Below the pieces are notes generated by a model. It saw only the letters and a program-made list of their open reading frames with translations. It did no database searches and was not told where the DNA came from. A DNA stretch of 64,000 nt from Virgibacillus profundi. Its GTDB lineage: Bacteria > Bacillota > Bacilli > Bacillales > Amphibacillaceae. Location of the stretch: NCBI RefSeq assembly GCF_002287375.1, contig NZ_NPOA01000003.1, forward strand, positions 1 through 64,000, read 5' to 3'. This document shows, piece after piece, positions 50,408-59,900 of the stretch. The position numbers and the translations under genes were made by a program. Positions within the stretch are counted from its first letter, which is position 1. Every line of letters begins with the position of its first letter.

Positions 50408-51034
50408 TTACAAACCATTCACTGCGTTTTTTATATTGTCTGCTTTCGTAATGGCGGAAATAACTGACACACCATCTGCACCAGCTTCAATTACAGAAGC
50501 AGCATTTGCCGACGTGATCCCACCAATTCCTACGATGGGGAGTTCGGGAAACTGTTTCCTTAATGATGTTATCCATTCTAGACCAACTGCTAATTTTGCA
50601 TCAGCCTTTGTACTTGTATCAAAAACAGGTCCGGCCCCAATGTAATCGACTAAAGAGGTTGGACTCTTAGCTACTTCATTAGCATTTGAGACCGAAAGTC
50701 CAATAATTTTATTGGGAAAGTGTTTACGCAACCCTTTTGCGGATAGATCGTCTTGCCCGATGTGAATCCCATCAGCCTCTAATTGATCTACTAAATACAT
50801 ATCGTCATTTACGATGAATGGTATCTTATATTGCTGACAAACATCACGTAACTTTTTGCCTAATTCCAATTTTGCGTCCCCGGATAGTGAACCCTCACCT
50901 TTTTCGCGAAATTGAAAAGCTGTAATTCCTGCTTCTGCAGCCTTTTTCAGTATTTCAACAGGATCGCTTTTACAATTTTGACTCCCCATTATAAAATATT
51001 TGCGAAGAATCCATGGTAAATGTTTGTTCATCAT
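50408..51034 (-). CDS. thiE: Thiamine-phosphate synthase
   Basis: 208 residues. TIM barrel with FQFREKGEGSLS, IPFIVNDDMYLVDQLEADGIHIGQDDL, IIGLSVSNANEVAKS, YIGAGPVFDTSTKADA and VGIGGITSANAASVIEAGADGVSVISAI. It joins HMP-pyrophosphate and thiazole phosphate to form thiamine phosphate. Its start directly follows the thiM stop; it is the last gene of thiDME. Confidence 0.95.
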   Translation of the reverse strand: MMNKHLPWILRKYFIMGSQNCKSDPVEILKKAAEAGITAFQFREKGEGSLSGDAKLELGKKLRDVCQQYKIPFIVNDDMYLVDQLEADGIHIGQDDLSAKGLRKHFPNKIIGLSVSNANEVAKSPTSLVDYIGAGPVFDTSTKADAKLAVGLEWITSLRKQFPELPIVGIGGITSANAASVIEAGADGVSVISAITKADNIKNAVNGL

Positions 51035-51805
51035 CTATCTCCTTTCCAGCTCAATAACTTCTAATGAAAGTGCATCGATAAATCGAGTGGAAAAGCTGCC
51101 GGAACCAGTTACATCATTACGATTGGCTGCATATTTTGCTGCCAATCCATAAAATTCAACTGCTGTTAGTGCTTGTTCTTCGATAGGAGCATCTGTTGTT
51201 AAACAAGCAGTTAAAATAGATCCAAGTAAACAACCTGCACCAGTAACCTTTGTTAAAAAAGGATGCCCGGTTTCATTGTGAATGGTCGTATTACCTGTGC
51301 AAATAATGTCTGTTTTGCCAGTTACTACAGCAGTAGTTTGATAGCTTTTGGCAATTTTCCTGGCAATTTCCTCGGTATTGCCAGCACCAATTGATTCAAC
51401 CCCTTTTGATCGCCAGGGAACTTGTACAAGATGTGCCATTTCACCGGCATTTCCTTTAATGGCTGCCACTCTAACTTCTTCTAATATTTGTTTTACAGCT
51501 GATGAACGAAGTGAGGTAGCTGCAACTCCTACAGGGTCAAGTACAACCGGGATTCCTTTTTGATTTGCAGCTTTTCCTGCAAGAATCATTGCAGAAAGCT
51601 CATTGGCAGTCAGTGTACCTATATTAATAAGCACACCGTCAGCAATGGAAGCCATCTCACTTGCCTCTTCCTCTGCTTTTGCCATAATTGGCGAACCCCC
51701 AAAGGATAGTAATCCATTAGCTGTAAAATTCATGACAACCTGATTGGTTAAATGATGAATCAACGGACTATTTTTTCGAATGTCATTAATGATTTCGGCA
51801 TTCAT
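51035..51805 (-). CDS. thiM: Hydroxyethylthiazole kinase
   Basis: 256 residues from ATG at 51805 (GAGGAAAG upstream), overlapping thiD by 4 bp. SPLIHHLTNQVVMNFTANGLLSFGGSPIMAKAEEEA at the N-terminus and the ATP-site VTGAGCLLGSILTACL near the C-terminus are diagnostic. It salvages the thiazole alcohol. With ThiD and ThiE it makes a salvage route; no de novo thiC or thiG is in the window. Confidence 0.95.
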   Translation of the reverse strand: MNAEIINDIRKNSPLIHHLTNQVVMNFTANGLLSFGGSPIMAKAEEEASEMASIADGVLINIGTLTANELSAMILAGKAANQKGIPVVLDPVGVAATSLRSSAVKQILEEVRVAAIKGNAGEMAHLVQVPWRSKGVESIGAGNTEEIARKIAKSYQTTAVVTGKTDIICTGNTTIHNETGHPFLTKVTGAGCLLGSILTACLTTDAPIEEQALTAVEFYGLAAKYAANRNDVTGSGSFSTRFIDALSLEVIELERR

Positions 51806-52641
51806 AGTTTTACACTTTCCTCTCTTGTTGCCCAATGATTTGTTGGGCCACTTCCAGCACCTAGTGAGAAGGAATGCTGAATAGCTGCTGTTACAAAATC
51901 TTTAGCTTTTCCAACAGCATCAATTAAAGATACACCCTGACTTAAATAGGCAGTAATAGCGGCAGAATACGTACATCCAGTGCCGTGTGTGTTTTTTGTA
52001 TGAATACGTTTTGCAGAAAAAGTATGCAGATTTGAACCATCATAAAGGAAATCGACAGCTTCACCCTCCATATGTCCGCCTTTAACCAGTGCAGCACCTG
52101 CGCCAAAAACTTCTACAATCTTTACAGCAGCATCTTTCATAGCCTCAACTGTATCAATCGTTTCTCCTGTAAGGTATTCTGCCTCAGGAATATTCGGTGT
52201 TACTAAAGATGTTAATGGCAAAAGGTTCTGTCGTAGAAAATAGCGTGCATTTTTTGCGATTAGAGGATCCCCACTAGTGGCAACCATCACAGGGTCCATT
52301 ACATAGGATATATCCTGCCCTGAAATTTTTTCAGCGATTACCTTCATGATGTCTTCATTAGCGATCATTCCTGTTTTGAATGCATGAATGGGCATATCGG
52401 AAAACACTGAGTTCAACTGTTGCTCAATCATTTCAATAGGAATATGATGAACAGCTTGAACACCTGTTGTATTTTGAGCAACTACTGATGTGATCACTGA
52501 CATTCCATAGGTTTTTAATTCCTGAAATGTTTTGAGGTCTGCTTGAATACCAGCACCGCCACTCGGATCGGTACCAGCAATTGTAAGTGCACATGGGACT
52601 TGTGTTGTTGAGCCTTTCGGTAAATCATTTGTGAATGTCAT
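51802..52641 (-). CDS. thiD: Hydroxymethylpyrimidine (phosphate) kinase
   Basis: 279 residues, ribokinase fold. ALTIAGTDPSGGAGIQADLKTFQELKTYGMSVITSVVAQNT, then MDPVMVATSGD, PNIPEAEYLTG, LVKGGHMEG and the anion hole NTHGTGCTYSAAITAYL. It phosphorylates HMP twice. It is the first gene of thiDME, 75 bp behind a TPP riboswitch whose 3' side can mask its AGGAGG site. Confidence 0.95.
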   Translation of the reverse strand: MTFTNDLPKGSTTQVPCALTIAGTDPSGGAGIQADLKTFQELKTYGMSVITSVVAQNTTGVQAVHHIPIEMIEQQLNSVFSDMPIHAFKTGMIANEDIMKVIAEKISGQDISYVMDPVMVATSGDPLIAKNARYFLRQNLLPLTSLVTPNIPEAEYLTGETIDTVEAMKDAAVKIVEVFGAGAALVKGGHMEGEAVDFLYDGSNLHTFSAKRIHTKNTHGTGCTYSAAITAYLSQGVSLIDAVGKAKDFVTAAIQHSFSLGAGSGPTNHWATREESVKL

Positions 52642-52715
52642 TAAAAAAGCCTCCTAATTAGTAGTTTGGAAGCTGCTAGGGGGTCTAAGTAGATTAATAG
52701 AGGATTCATTGTCCT

Positions 52716-52808
52716 CGACTACTTTCCTGCGCAGGCATTATCCTGATCAGGTTCCAAGGGACTAAGGATTATTCCTTATCTCAGCCTCAAGTAGCGCCCC
52801 CAGTAGTT
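52716..52808 (-). promoter_or_regulatory. TPP riboswitch of thiDME
   Basis: Reverse strand shows the THI box: ACTACTGGGGGCGC, CTTGAGGCTGAGATAAGG, GGAACCTGATCAGGATAATG and CCTGCGCAGGAAAGTAGT, with P1 closed by ACTACT/AGTAGT. Between the aptamer and thiD, CCCCCTA (52674-52684 region) can pair with the ribosome binding site TAGGAGG, so translational control is likely. Confidence 0.95.
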
Positions 52809-52813
52809 TCCAG

Positions 52814-53302
52814 TTAAATTCGTATTAAATTTTCCTGCTTAACACGTGAAATAATAAACCAGCCGATAAAAGCTCCGGTTATACTGCTTACCAGAAATGA
52901 TGGTAGAAAGGCAAATGCCCCAACGGAACTTCCCATTAGAATTTTAGCAAATGGTACTGCGAAAAGTGAGCCAACTATCCCGGTACCTAGTGATTCACCA
53001 ACTACAGCCCACCCTTTTTTTCCGAATTTCAGGTAAAGATAGCCAGCTAAAAACGCACCAATCATACCACCGGGGAATGCTAATAATGTTCCAATCCCCA
53101 ATAAGTTTCTTAATAAACCGATCATAAAAGCAATTACAACTGCTGGACCGGGACCAAGCATTACCCCTGCCATTACATTGACAGCATGCTGCACAGGGTA
53201 AGCTCTTGCAACGCCGGCAGGAAACCAGAGAATTTGTGCTCCTATTGTTCCAATTGCTACAAAAACAGCCATGGTGGTTAATAAACGTGTCCGATTCATC
53301 AT
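52814..53302 (-). CDS. thiW: ThiW, thiazole-precursor transporter (ECF S component)
   Basis: 162 residues, five to six membrane helices. It shows the ThiW pattern LWFPAGVARAYPVQHAVNVMAGVMLGPGPAVVIAFMIGLLRNLLGIGTLLAFPGGMIGAFLAGYLY. ThiW is predicted to import the thiazole moiety together with the shared ECF energising module, which is not in this window. GGGAGG precedes two adjacent ATGs; either may be used. It is controlled by its own TPP riboswitch. Confidence 0.92.
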   Translation of the reverse strand: MMNRTRLLTTMAVFVAIGTIGAQILWFPAGVARAYPVQHAVNVMAGVMLGPGPAVVIAFMIGLLRNLLGIGTLLAFPGGMIGAFLAGYLYLKFGKKGWAVVGESLGTGIVGSLFAVPFAKILMGSSVGAFAFLPSFLVSSITGAFIGWFIISRVKQENLIRI

Positions 53303-53328
53303 TTTCCTCCCTTCATCATAGGGGCATC

Positions 53329-53362
53329 AAAAAAGCCAGATCCATAAAAAGGACCTGGCTTC
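53329..53362 (-). terminator. Terminator of the thiW riboswitch
   Basis: Reverse strand: AAGCCAGGTCC pairs with GGATCTGGCTT (53361-53351 with 53343-53333, one G-U), followed by TTTTT. It lies between the aptamer and thiW, giving transcriptional control. Confidence 0.88.
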
Positions 53363-53392
53363 GGTATGCTGAAATAGAATAGACGTATTGTC

Positions 53393-53495
53393 CGACTACT
53401 TCCCTCCGCTGGCATTAACCAGATCAGGTCCGTAAGAGTCGGAAAGCTTATGCGTGCTTTCCTCTCAGCCCGTTAATTGGGCACCCCTAGTAGTT
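53393..53495 (-). promoter_or_regulatory. TPP riboswitch of thiW
   Basis: Reverse strand: AACTACTAGGGGTGCCC, GGGCTGAGAGGAAAG, GGACCTGATCTGGTTAATG and CCAGCGGAGGGAAGTAGT. It is followed by the terminator at 53329-53362. Confidence 0.95.
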
Positions 53496-53762
53496 TTGTT
53501 TAAATGTTCAATTCTTTACAAGCATAACAAAAAAAATGGTGATTGTCATAAGATACCGGTAAAATATGAGTGAAGACCTATAAAAATTAATATTTACCAT
53601 AATCATATAAACCGGTAAATAAAGTGTTGTATAATTTTATAAAGTAGATCATTTACAAAGGAAGTTCAGAGATAGGGGATATTTATGTGAAAGTGGATGG
53701 TTTACTAAAATAGAGAGAGATCTATTTTTAGCGGGTAATATTTGTCTTTTAATGATCTCTAT

Positions 53763-53792
53763 AAAATTTGATCAAACGTTTGATCAAATTTT
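53763..53792. promoter_or_regulatory. 30-bp perfect palindrome, site 2
   Basis: The exact palindrome AAAATTTGAT-CAAACGTTTG-ATCAAATTTT has the core TTGATCAAACGTTTGATCAA, identical to 31111-31130. It lies about 120 bp before the membrane protein gene at 53912. Confidence 0.75.
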
Positions 53793-53911
53793 ACATATAA
53801 CTCAATGACACTGCCTACAGATGATCTTTATTGGATTTTGATGAGTTTTTCTGTATTAAATGATTTCAAACAATGTAGAATTGAAAGAGAATGAACTTGG
53901 GGGTGAAGTTG

Positions 53912-54673
53912 ATGGATAAATTTAACAGCAAAAAGTTCCCTTTTTACCTGTATACAAAGCTTATAGGTGCGGGATTTTCATTTTCGGTATTTATAGTTTT
54001 CATGACCTTTATGATTTCATTTGATCTTTTTGAGCTATCAGAATTGCTTTCCAACCCATTATTATGGGCAGCATTTTATGTGTATGCAATACTTTGCTCA
54101 ATTATTATCGATGGGATTATAAAGTTGTGGCCAAAACTAAAAAGCCGGATTGTTCTTCTTTATATTTTTGCAGGCTGTATTGTTTTTGCTATTCCGATGT
54201 ACCATATTATTTATTTTCTGATTGCAGGATCTATAGGGGCTGCAGCTGCACTTTTATTTTATTATGGAATGAAAATAATTAAGCCCAGATTCTGGCTATC
54301 AATTATTTTTGCAATTGGCATGCCAATTCTGTTTATCGTTATTTCAATAGTTGATTTTACGGATAAGGAGAATTGGGTGGAAGAAAGAAATTCATTCGGT
54401 TTTGAATCGACATTTGACTACTTTCATGGAGAACATAAAATTCCAATTGACCTTGAAAAGGGGGAAGTAATTATATTTCAAGTAAATATATATGATGAAA
54501 GTGGCGGCTGGGGATACCATTTTGAAGATGAAAAAGGCAATCATGCAGGTATGGAAAGTAGAGGCGAAAAGTCGGCATTTGAGGCTTTGGAGGATGGCGA
54601 ATATTATATTGTTCTCCATGGTGATGAAGCAAAAGGCAGGTTTGAAGTAGATTGGGAAATTTCCAGAGAATAA
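53912..54673 (+). CDS. Membrane protein with extracytoplasmic C-terminal domain, function unknown
   Basis: 253 residues from ATG at 53912, with GGGGGTGA 5 nt upstream. Five hydrophobic helices fill residues 10-155. The remaining 95 residues (FESTFDYFHGEHKIPIDLEKGEVIIFQVNIYDESGGWGYHFEDEKGNHAGMESRGEKSAFEALEDGEYYIVLHGDEAKGRFEVDWE) look like a small beta-sandwich, probably outside the cell. I do not recognise the family. It may be co-transcribed with the kinase gene 23 bp downstream. A 30-bp palindrome lies upstream. Confidence 0.7.
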   Translation: MDKFNSKKFPFYLYTKLIGAGFSFSVFIVFMTFMISFDLFELSELLSNPLLWAAFYVYAILCSIIIDGIIKLWPKLKSRIVLLYIFAGCIVFAIPMYHIIYFLIAGSIGAAAALLFYYGMKIIKPRFWLSIIFAIGMPILFIVISIVDFTDKENWVEERNSFGFESTFDYFHGEHKIPIDLEKGEVIIFQVNIYDESGGWGYHFEDEKGNHAGMESRGEKSAFEALEDGEYYIVLHGDEAKGRFEVDWEISRE

Positions 54674-54696
54674 ATAGGTGGTGGAGTGAATCTTAA

Positions 54697-55620
54697 ATGG
54701 ACTATTTATCTGAACAAATACAGAAATGGGTAGTAAGTGCTGTTGGAAAAAATGCAGCTATTGTTTCGATTGAGCGGTTAAAGGGCAGTACTTCTTCTGT
54801 CTTGCATAAACTAACGCTTAAATTAACTGATGAAATGAAGGAAGTAGTAGTTCGGCAATATGATAATAAAGAGTGGCTGAAGGAAGAACCGGATCTTGCC
54901 CTGCATGAAGCAGGAAGTTTATTTTGGGCAACTGATAAAGGGTTGTCTGCACCTGAAGTAATTGCATATGAAGAGCGTGGGAAGGTATGTGGTGTTCCAC
55001 TTGTTTTAATGTCAAAGGTTACGGGTACTGTTGAACTGAAACCACAAGACATGAGTGAATGGATTGATGGATTGGCAAAAGAACTAGTAAAAATACACAC
55101 TGTTGATATCAGTGACTTTCCATGGAAATACTTTAGCTATAATGATATGGGTAAGGTGGAAGTGCCAGGTTGGTCAAGTGTTCCCGGCACATGGAAAAAA
55201 GTAATTGAAATGGTAAAAGGGGCACCGCCAAAAGCAAGGGAATGCTTTATTCACCGGGACTACCATCCTGCTAATGTGCTTTGGGAAAGTGGCTCTGTAA
55301 GTGGAGTAGTTGATTGGGTTAATGCATGCATGGGACCTGCTGGGATTGACGTCGGTCATTGCAGGTGGAATTTGGCCATGCTGTATGATGTTGAAACGGC
55401 TGATGAATTTTTGTCAGCATATCAGGGTTATGCCGGACCAGATTATGTATATGATCCATATTGGGATTTGATTTCGCTGATTGATGTGCTTTTCGGACCA
55501 CCTGAAGTTTATCCAGGATGGAAAGCATTTGGAGTAACAGAACTTACGAATAAGCTGATGGAAGAGCGGATGGATAAGTATGCAGTTAGTTTAGTGGAAA
55601 ATGCAGAAAGAAGCGAATGA
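54697..55620 (+). CDS. APH-fold phosphotransferase
   Basis: 307 residues. The kinase-like fold is clear: catalytic loop CFIHRDYHPANVLW, then GVVDWVNACMGPAGIDVGHCRWNLAML with the metal-binding Asp, and N-terminal EVVVRQYDNKEWLKEEPDLALHEAGSLFWA. Such enzymes phosphorylate aminoglycosides, choline, homoserine or other small molecules; the substrate cannot be told. HRDYHPANVLW is more typical of metabolic kinases than of resistance enzymes. Confidence 0.82.
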   Translation: MDYLSEQIQKWVVSAVGKNAAIVSIERLKGSTSSVLHKLTLKLTDEMKEVVVRQYDNKEWLKEEPDLALHEAGSLFWATDKGLSAPEVIAYEERGKVCGVPLVLMSKVTGTVELKPQDMSEWIDGLAKELVKIHTVDISDFPWKYFSYNDMGKVEVPGWSSVPGTWKKVIEMVKGAPPKARECFIHRDYHPANVLWESGSVSGVVDWVNACMGPAGIDVGHCRWNLAMLYDVETADEFLSAYQGYAGPDYVYDPYWDLISLIDVLFGPPEVYPGWKAFGVTELTNKLMEERMDKYAVSLVENAERSE

Positions 55621-55682
55621 CTTAATGAAATATCAAGAAAATAATGATATAATATGGGAAATGAAAGGAGGTGCAGAGTGAG

Positions 55683-56006
55683 GTGGAGGAGAAAGTAAAT
55701 ATTATATTGGATCGATTGGAAGAGTTAAAACAAGGGCAAAGTGTACTTGCTTCAAATCAGGAGAAACTAGAATTAAATCAAAGTCATCTCGAATTAAATC
55801 AGGATAAACTATCATCTAAACAGGATGAGTTTGCTTCAAGCTTAGAGCTTCTTGCATTAAATCAAGCAAATTTTTCAATAAAGATGGATCGAATGGATGA
55901 GAAACTTGATAATTTCATGACCGAAACCAGGAGCAATTTTAAGCATGTGCAGTCACAGTTAGATAATCATACAGATATGTTTAAATTGGTGCAATTGAAA
56001 CGTTAA
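55683..56006 (+). CDS. Coiled-coil protein with strict heptad repeats
   Basis: 107 residues from GTG at 55683 (AAAGGAG about 12 nt upstream; GTG at 55671 overlaps the site). The centre is built from 7-residue blocks in perfect register: NQEKLEL, NQSHLEL, NQDKLSS, KQDEFAS, SLELLAL, NQANFSI, KMDRMDE, KLDNFMT. A long parallel coiled coil is expected, similar to short bacillar proteins with tandem heptads. No membrane segment. Function unknown. Confidence 0.7.
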   Translation: MEEKVNIILDRLEELKQGQSVLASNQEKLELNQSHLELNQDKLSSKQDEFASSLELLALNQANFSIKMDRMDEKLDNFMTETRSNFKHVQSQLDNHTDMFKLVQLKR

Positions 56007-56096
56007 ACTGGTGCAGCCTCAAGTGAAGACTTCTTTGTTTTACCGCAAAAGCAATATCATCCGACAGCCTCATAGTCAATTTTAATAAATGAAAAT

Positions 56097-56133
56097 AAAA
56101 CGAAGCCTGATTATAAAAAGGCTTCGTTTTTAG
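56097..56133 (+). terminator. Terminator after the coiled-coil gene
   Basis: AAAACGAAGCCT (56097-56108) pairs perfectly with AGGCTTCGTTTT (56119-56130), followed by Ts. Confidence 0.88.
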
Positions 56134-56212
56134 TTATTTTGAGTTAGTTTAGTTGTTCCTGTTCTTTGCTTCTTATTATGATGCGATAGGAATATGAAGT
56201 TTTAATGAAAAT

Positions 56213-56244
56213 AAAAAAGGTTAACAGGATTTCTGTTAACCTTT
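56213..56244 (-). terminator. Terminator of the tRNA-Ala gene
   Basis: AAAGGTTAACAG (56216-56227) pairs with CTGTTAACCTTT (56233-56244). On the reverse strand it begins six nt after the tRNA and is followed by TTTTTT. Confidence 0.88.
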
Positions 56245-56250
56245 CGATAA

Positions 56251-56323
56251 TGGAGCATAGGGGGCTCGAACCCCTGACCTCTTGCCTGCCAGGCAAGCAC
56301 TCTCCCAGCTGAGCTAATGCCCC
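56251..56323 (-). tRNA. tRNA-Ala (GGC)
   Basis: 73 nt. Acceptor GGGGCAT/ATGCTCC with discriminator A, D arm GCTCAGCTGGGAGAGT, anticodon arm CTTGCCTGGCAGGCAAG with anticodon GGC (reads GCC/GCU alanine codons), T arm AGGGGTTCGAGCCCCCT. CCA is not encoded. It is a single gene with its own terminator. Confidence 0.97.
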
Positions 56324-56463
56324 GTACAAATAAACATTATATATGTAAATCACTAATAATTCAATTGTAATTGTTTTAAAAGTATAAATCGGAACATATA
56401 ATTAATTCACATAAGCATATTTATATGATACAAATATTATTGTACATAAAGGAGGAAGATGTT

Positions 56464-56787
56464 ATGCGCACAGAAGATGAACGTCTTTTTTCCATGTTGA
56501 TCTATATTCTAAGCCTCCCTTTCCCGGTTTTGGGGCCATTAGTCATTTGGCTTTTAAAAAGGGAGGAATCTGAATTTGTTGATTATCATGGAAAGGAATA
56601 TTTTAATTTCATAGTTTCCTATATTATTTATGGCATTATCAGTTCTATATTGATCATTTTATTGGTTGGAATACTTATGCTGATTGTACTTAGTATTATG
56701 ACAGTTGTATTTACCATAATTGCAGCGGTCAAATCATACCAGGGTGAAAGATATAGATTTCCATTGGTTATCCATTTTATCAAATAA
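56464..56787 (+). CDS. DUF4870 small membrane protein
   Basis: 107 residues from ATG at 56464, with AAAGGAGG upstream. RTEDERLFSMLIYILSLPFPVLGPLVIWLLKREESEFVDYHGKEYFNFIVSYIIYGIISSILIILLVGILMLIVLSIMTVVFTIIAAVKSYQGERYRFPLVIHFIK is a textbook DUF4870 pattern: helices around the conserved D-x-HGKE-x-x-NF motif. Function unknown. A GAGATCC/GGGTCTC hairpin with a T-run follows the stop. Confidence 0.88.
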   Translation: MRTEDERLFSMLIYILSLPFPVLGPLVIWLLKREESEFVDYHGKEYFNFIVSYIIYGIISSILIILLVGILMLIVLSIMTVVFTIIAAVKSYQGERYRFPLVIHFIK

Positions 56788-56911
56788 TGAGATCCTTTTT
56801 CAGGGTCTCTTATTTTTTTGACGTTAAGGAATTATATATAGGTACATATAACTGTTTTAATAAAAAGTAGTCTTAATTTACCGGAACTTTACAAAAACTT
56901 AATTGTTTATG

Positions 56912-56959
56912 ATGGCATAATGTGCCATATTAATAGTGTGTCCTATTAATTTAATAGGA
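56912..56959 (+). promoter_or_regulatory. Two hairpins upstream of yhcR
   Basis: ATGGCA-TAATG-TGCCAT (56912-56928) and TCCTATTA-ATT-TAATAGGA (56941-56959). The second is a near-palindrome 30 bp before the start. They are candidate operators. Confidence 0.45.
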
Positions 56960-56988
56960 TATAAAACTATTAAAAATGGAGGGTATCA

Positions 56989-59900
56989 ATGAGAAATTCT
57001 ACTGTAAAGAGGGTCATTAATCTTTTCTTGATTTTCACGCTGGTTTTTATGAATTTTTCAAACGTTTTTGCTATCACGGCTTCAGCGGAAAGTGACGAGG
57101 CGGTTGCAGAGGATTTATTTATTTCAGAGTATATTGAAGGAAGTTCCTTCAACAAAGCGATTGAAATTTACAATGGTACAGGCAATGCAGTAGATTTGTC
57201 CGGCTATCAGGTAGAATTGTATAGTAATGGGGCTACTGAAGCGAGTCAGTCCATTACATTATCAGGGACATTAGAACATGGTGAAGTATTTGTTATAGCA
57301 CATAAAAGTGCTGTCCCGGAAATATTAAACCAAACAGACTTGGAAAATTCATCGGTCATTAATTTTAATGGTGATGACGCACTTGTATTAAAAAAGAATG
57401 AGAATCAAATTGATGTGTTGGGTGTAGTCGGCGAGGATAGTGATTTTGCAAAAGATGTAACACTTGTAAGGCAGCCTTCAATTATAGAGCCAACTCCATC
57501 CTATGATGATGCCGAATGGTCTGAATATGCTAAAGATACGTTTGCATATCTTGGAAGCCATACAATGGATGGTGTTGACCCGACAGACCCTCCCGAAGAA
57601 CCTGGAGATCCTGGAGATGAGTATGCAATTGGAGATGCTCGTAATTTACCAGATGGGACGGCTGTAACGGTTGAAGGAATTGTAATAGCAGACAATGCTG
57701 CAATCAGTAATGGCAACCAGTTCTCAACATACATTCAAGATGCTACTGGCGGCATTAATATTTTTGCATATGAACAAGGAGAATTACCTGATCTCAAAAA
57801 GGGAGATAGGGTAAAAGTAGCTGGGGAACTAGATTCCTATAATGGGTTAAAGGAAGTTGTTCCAGCAACAATAGAAGTAATGGAAACAGGACAGGCATTG
57901 CCTGAGGTTCAGCAAATTACACTGGAAGACCTTCAGAACCCTGAAATAGCTGAATCCTATGAGGGTGAATTAGTACAGGTAAATGGATTTATTAATAACA
58001 TTCCTGGAAGTCCTGCAGGTGGTGGATATAATGTTTCATTAGTGGATGACGACTTTAATGGAGCAACACTAAGGGTTATGGAGAATGCATTGGACATCTC
58101 TCAAGTAGAATCAGATGCATGGTATGATATTACGGCGATTGTAAGTCAATACGATAGTTATCAGCTTATTCCGACAGAGCAGGCTGACATTCAGTTAGCA
58201 GATGAACAGCCAGAACCACCTTCTGCAGCGGGATACTATGAAACCACTGTTGAAAGAATTACAGATGGGGATACAATTCGAATTACAACTCCTGTATTTG
58301 GTGAAACGAGAGTTCGTTTTCTGAACATGGATACAGCTGAAACATATGCAGCACATAATGATGATCCTGCTCGGGATGAAATAAACGAAAATCAAAAGTA
58401 TTACGGTGATTTAGCAACAGATCGTATTAGTCAACTAATTCAGCCAGGTGATGAAATACTGGTGAAGGTTGGAGATGAGCCTACAGATGATTATGGTAGA
58501 ATACTAGCTGAAATCATCCGTAAAGATGATGGAATGAATATTAATTTGGAAATGGTAAAACAGGGTTATGCATCAACTTACTTTATCGCACCATTTAACG
58601 AAGAAGTATATCCTGAATATCAACATGCAGTAAAAGAAGCGAAGGATGCAGGACTGGGAATCTGGAATCCTGAAAATCCATTATTGGAACTTCCTTTTGC
58701 CTTTCGCGCAAATGATGATCAAAAAGGATTTCTGCGTTATGTAGGAAATTCTGACACAATGGAATATGTAGTCCCAGATGATTGGGCAGAAGTTCCGGTG
58801 GAGAAAAGAATATTCTTCTCAAATGCAGCTGAAGCTGAATCATATGGCTACACACCAGCTGGCGATGGAGAGAATCCGGATGAGAATATTTTAGAACTAC
58901 AATTGTTAAGCCTGAATGACCTCCATGGAAAAATTGATCAGGAGTACATGCTTGATCCGGACGAAGATGGAACTGAGGACATGTATGGTCGCATGGACTT
59001 TACAGCTGCTGCTATGAAAGAGCGGGAAGAGGAAAATCCAAATACCTTAAAGGTGCATGCGGGAGACATGATTGGTGGAAGTTCCCCAGTTTCTGGCTTG
59101 TTACAGGATGAGCCAACAGTAGAAATAATGGAAGAAATCGGATTTGATGTTGGCACAGTTGGAAATCATGAATTTGATGAAGGTCTTGATGAATTACTAC
59201 GCATGGTTGAAGGCGGGGAACATCCTGATGAACTTGGAACAGAAGATTATGATGGCATGAATTTCCCGGTATTATGTGCAAACTGTATACATGAAGATAC
59301 AGGTGAAACATTCTTACCACCGTACTATGTAGAAGAAGTAGATGGTGTGGAAATTGGTTTTATTGGCGTAAATACACAAGCAACAGTGGACATGGTTATG
59401 CCTGCTTCACTTGAGGGTGTTGCGTTTACAGATGAAACAGAAGCTGTGAATAATGCGGTAGAAGAACTTACTGCCCGGGGAATTGAAGCAATAGTTGTGT
59501 TAGCACATATTCCTGCTGATCAATCCGGTGATGGAGCTACAGGTGAAGCAGCTGATCTTGCGGGAAATGTTAATGATGCTGTTGATGTGATTTTTGCAGC
59601 ACATAATCACCAGGTTGTTGATGGAGTAGTTGATAATAAATTAATTGTCCAGGCGAATGAATATGGAAAAGCCTTTGCAGACGTTGATTTAGAAATAGAT
59701 CGTACGACAGGTGATATTGTAAGCAAAGAGGCAGAAGTAGTTTTTGTGAAACAAAGTGACTACACTGCTGATGCCAATGTAACAGCTATCCTGGAAAAGT
59801 ATGAAAGTCAAATTGCCCCGATTATAAATGAGGTAATTGGTTTTAATGCGAATGATTTAACAGGTGATTACACAAATGATGGTGATCATGGTTTAGGTAA

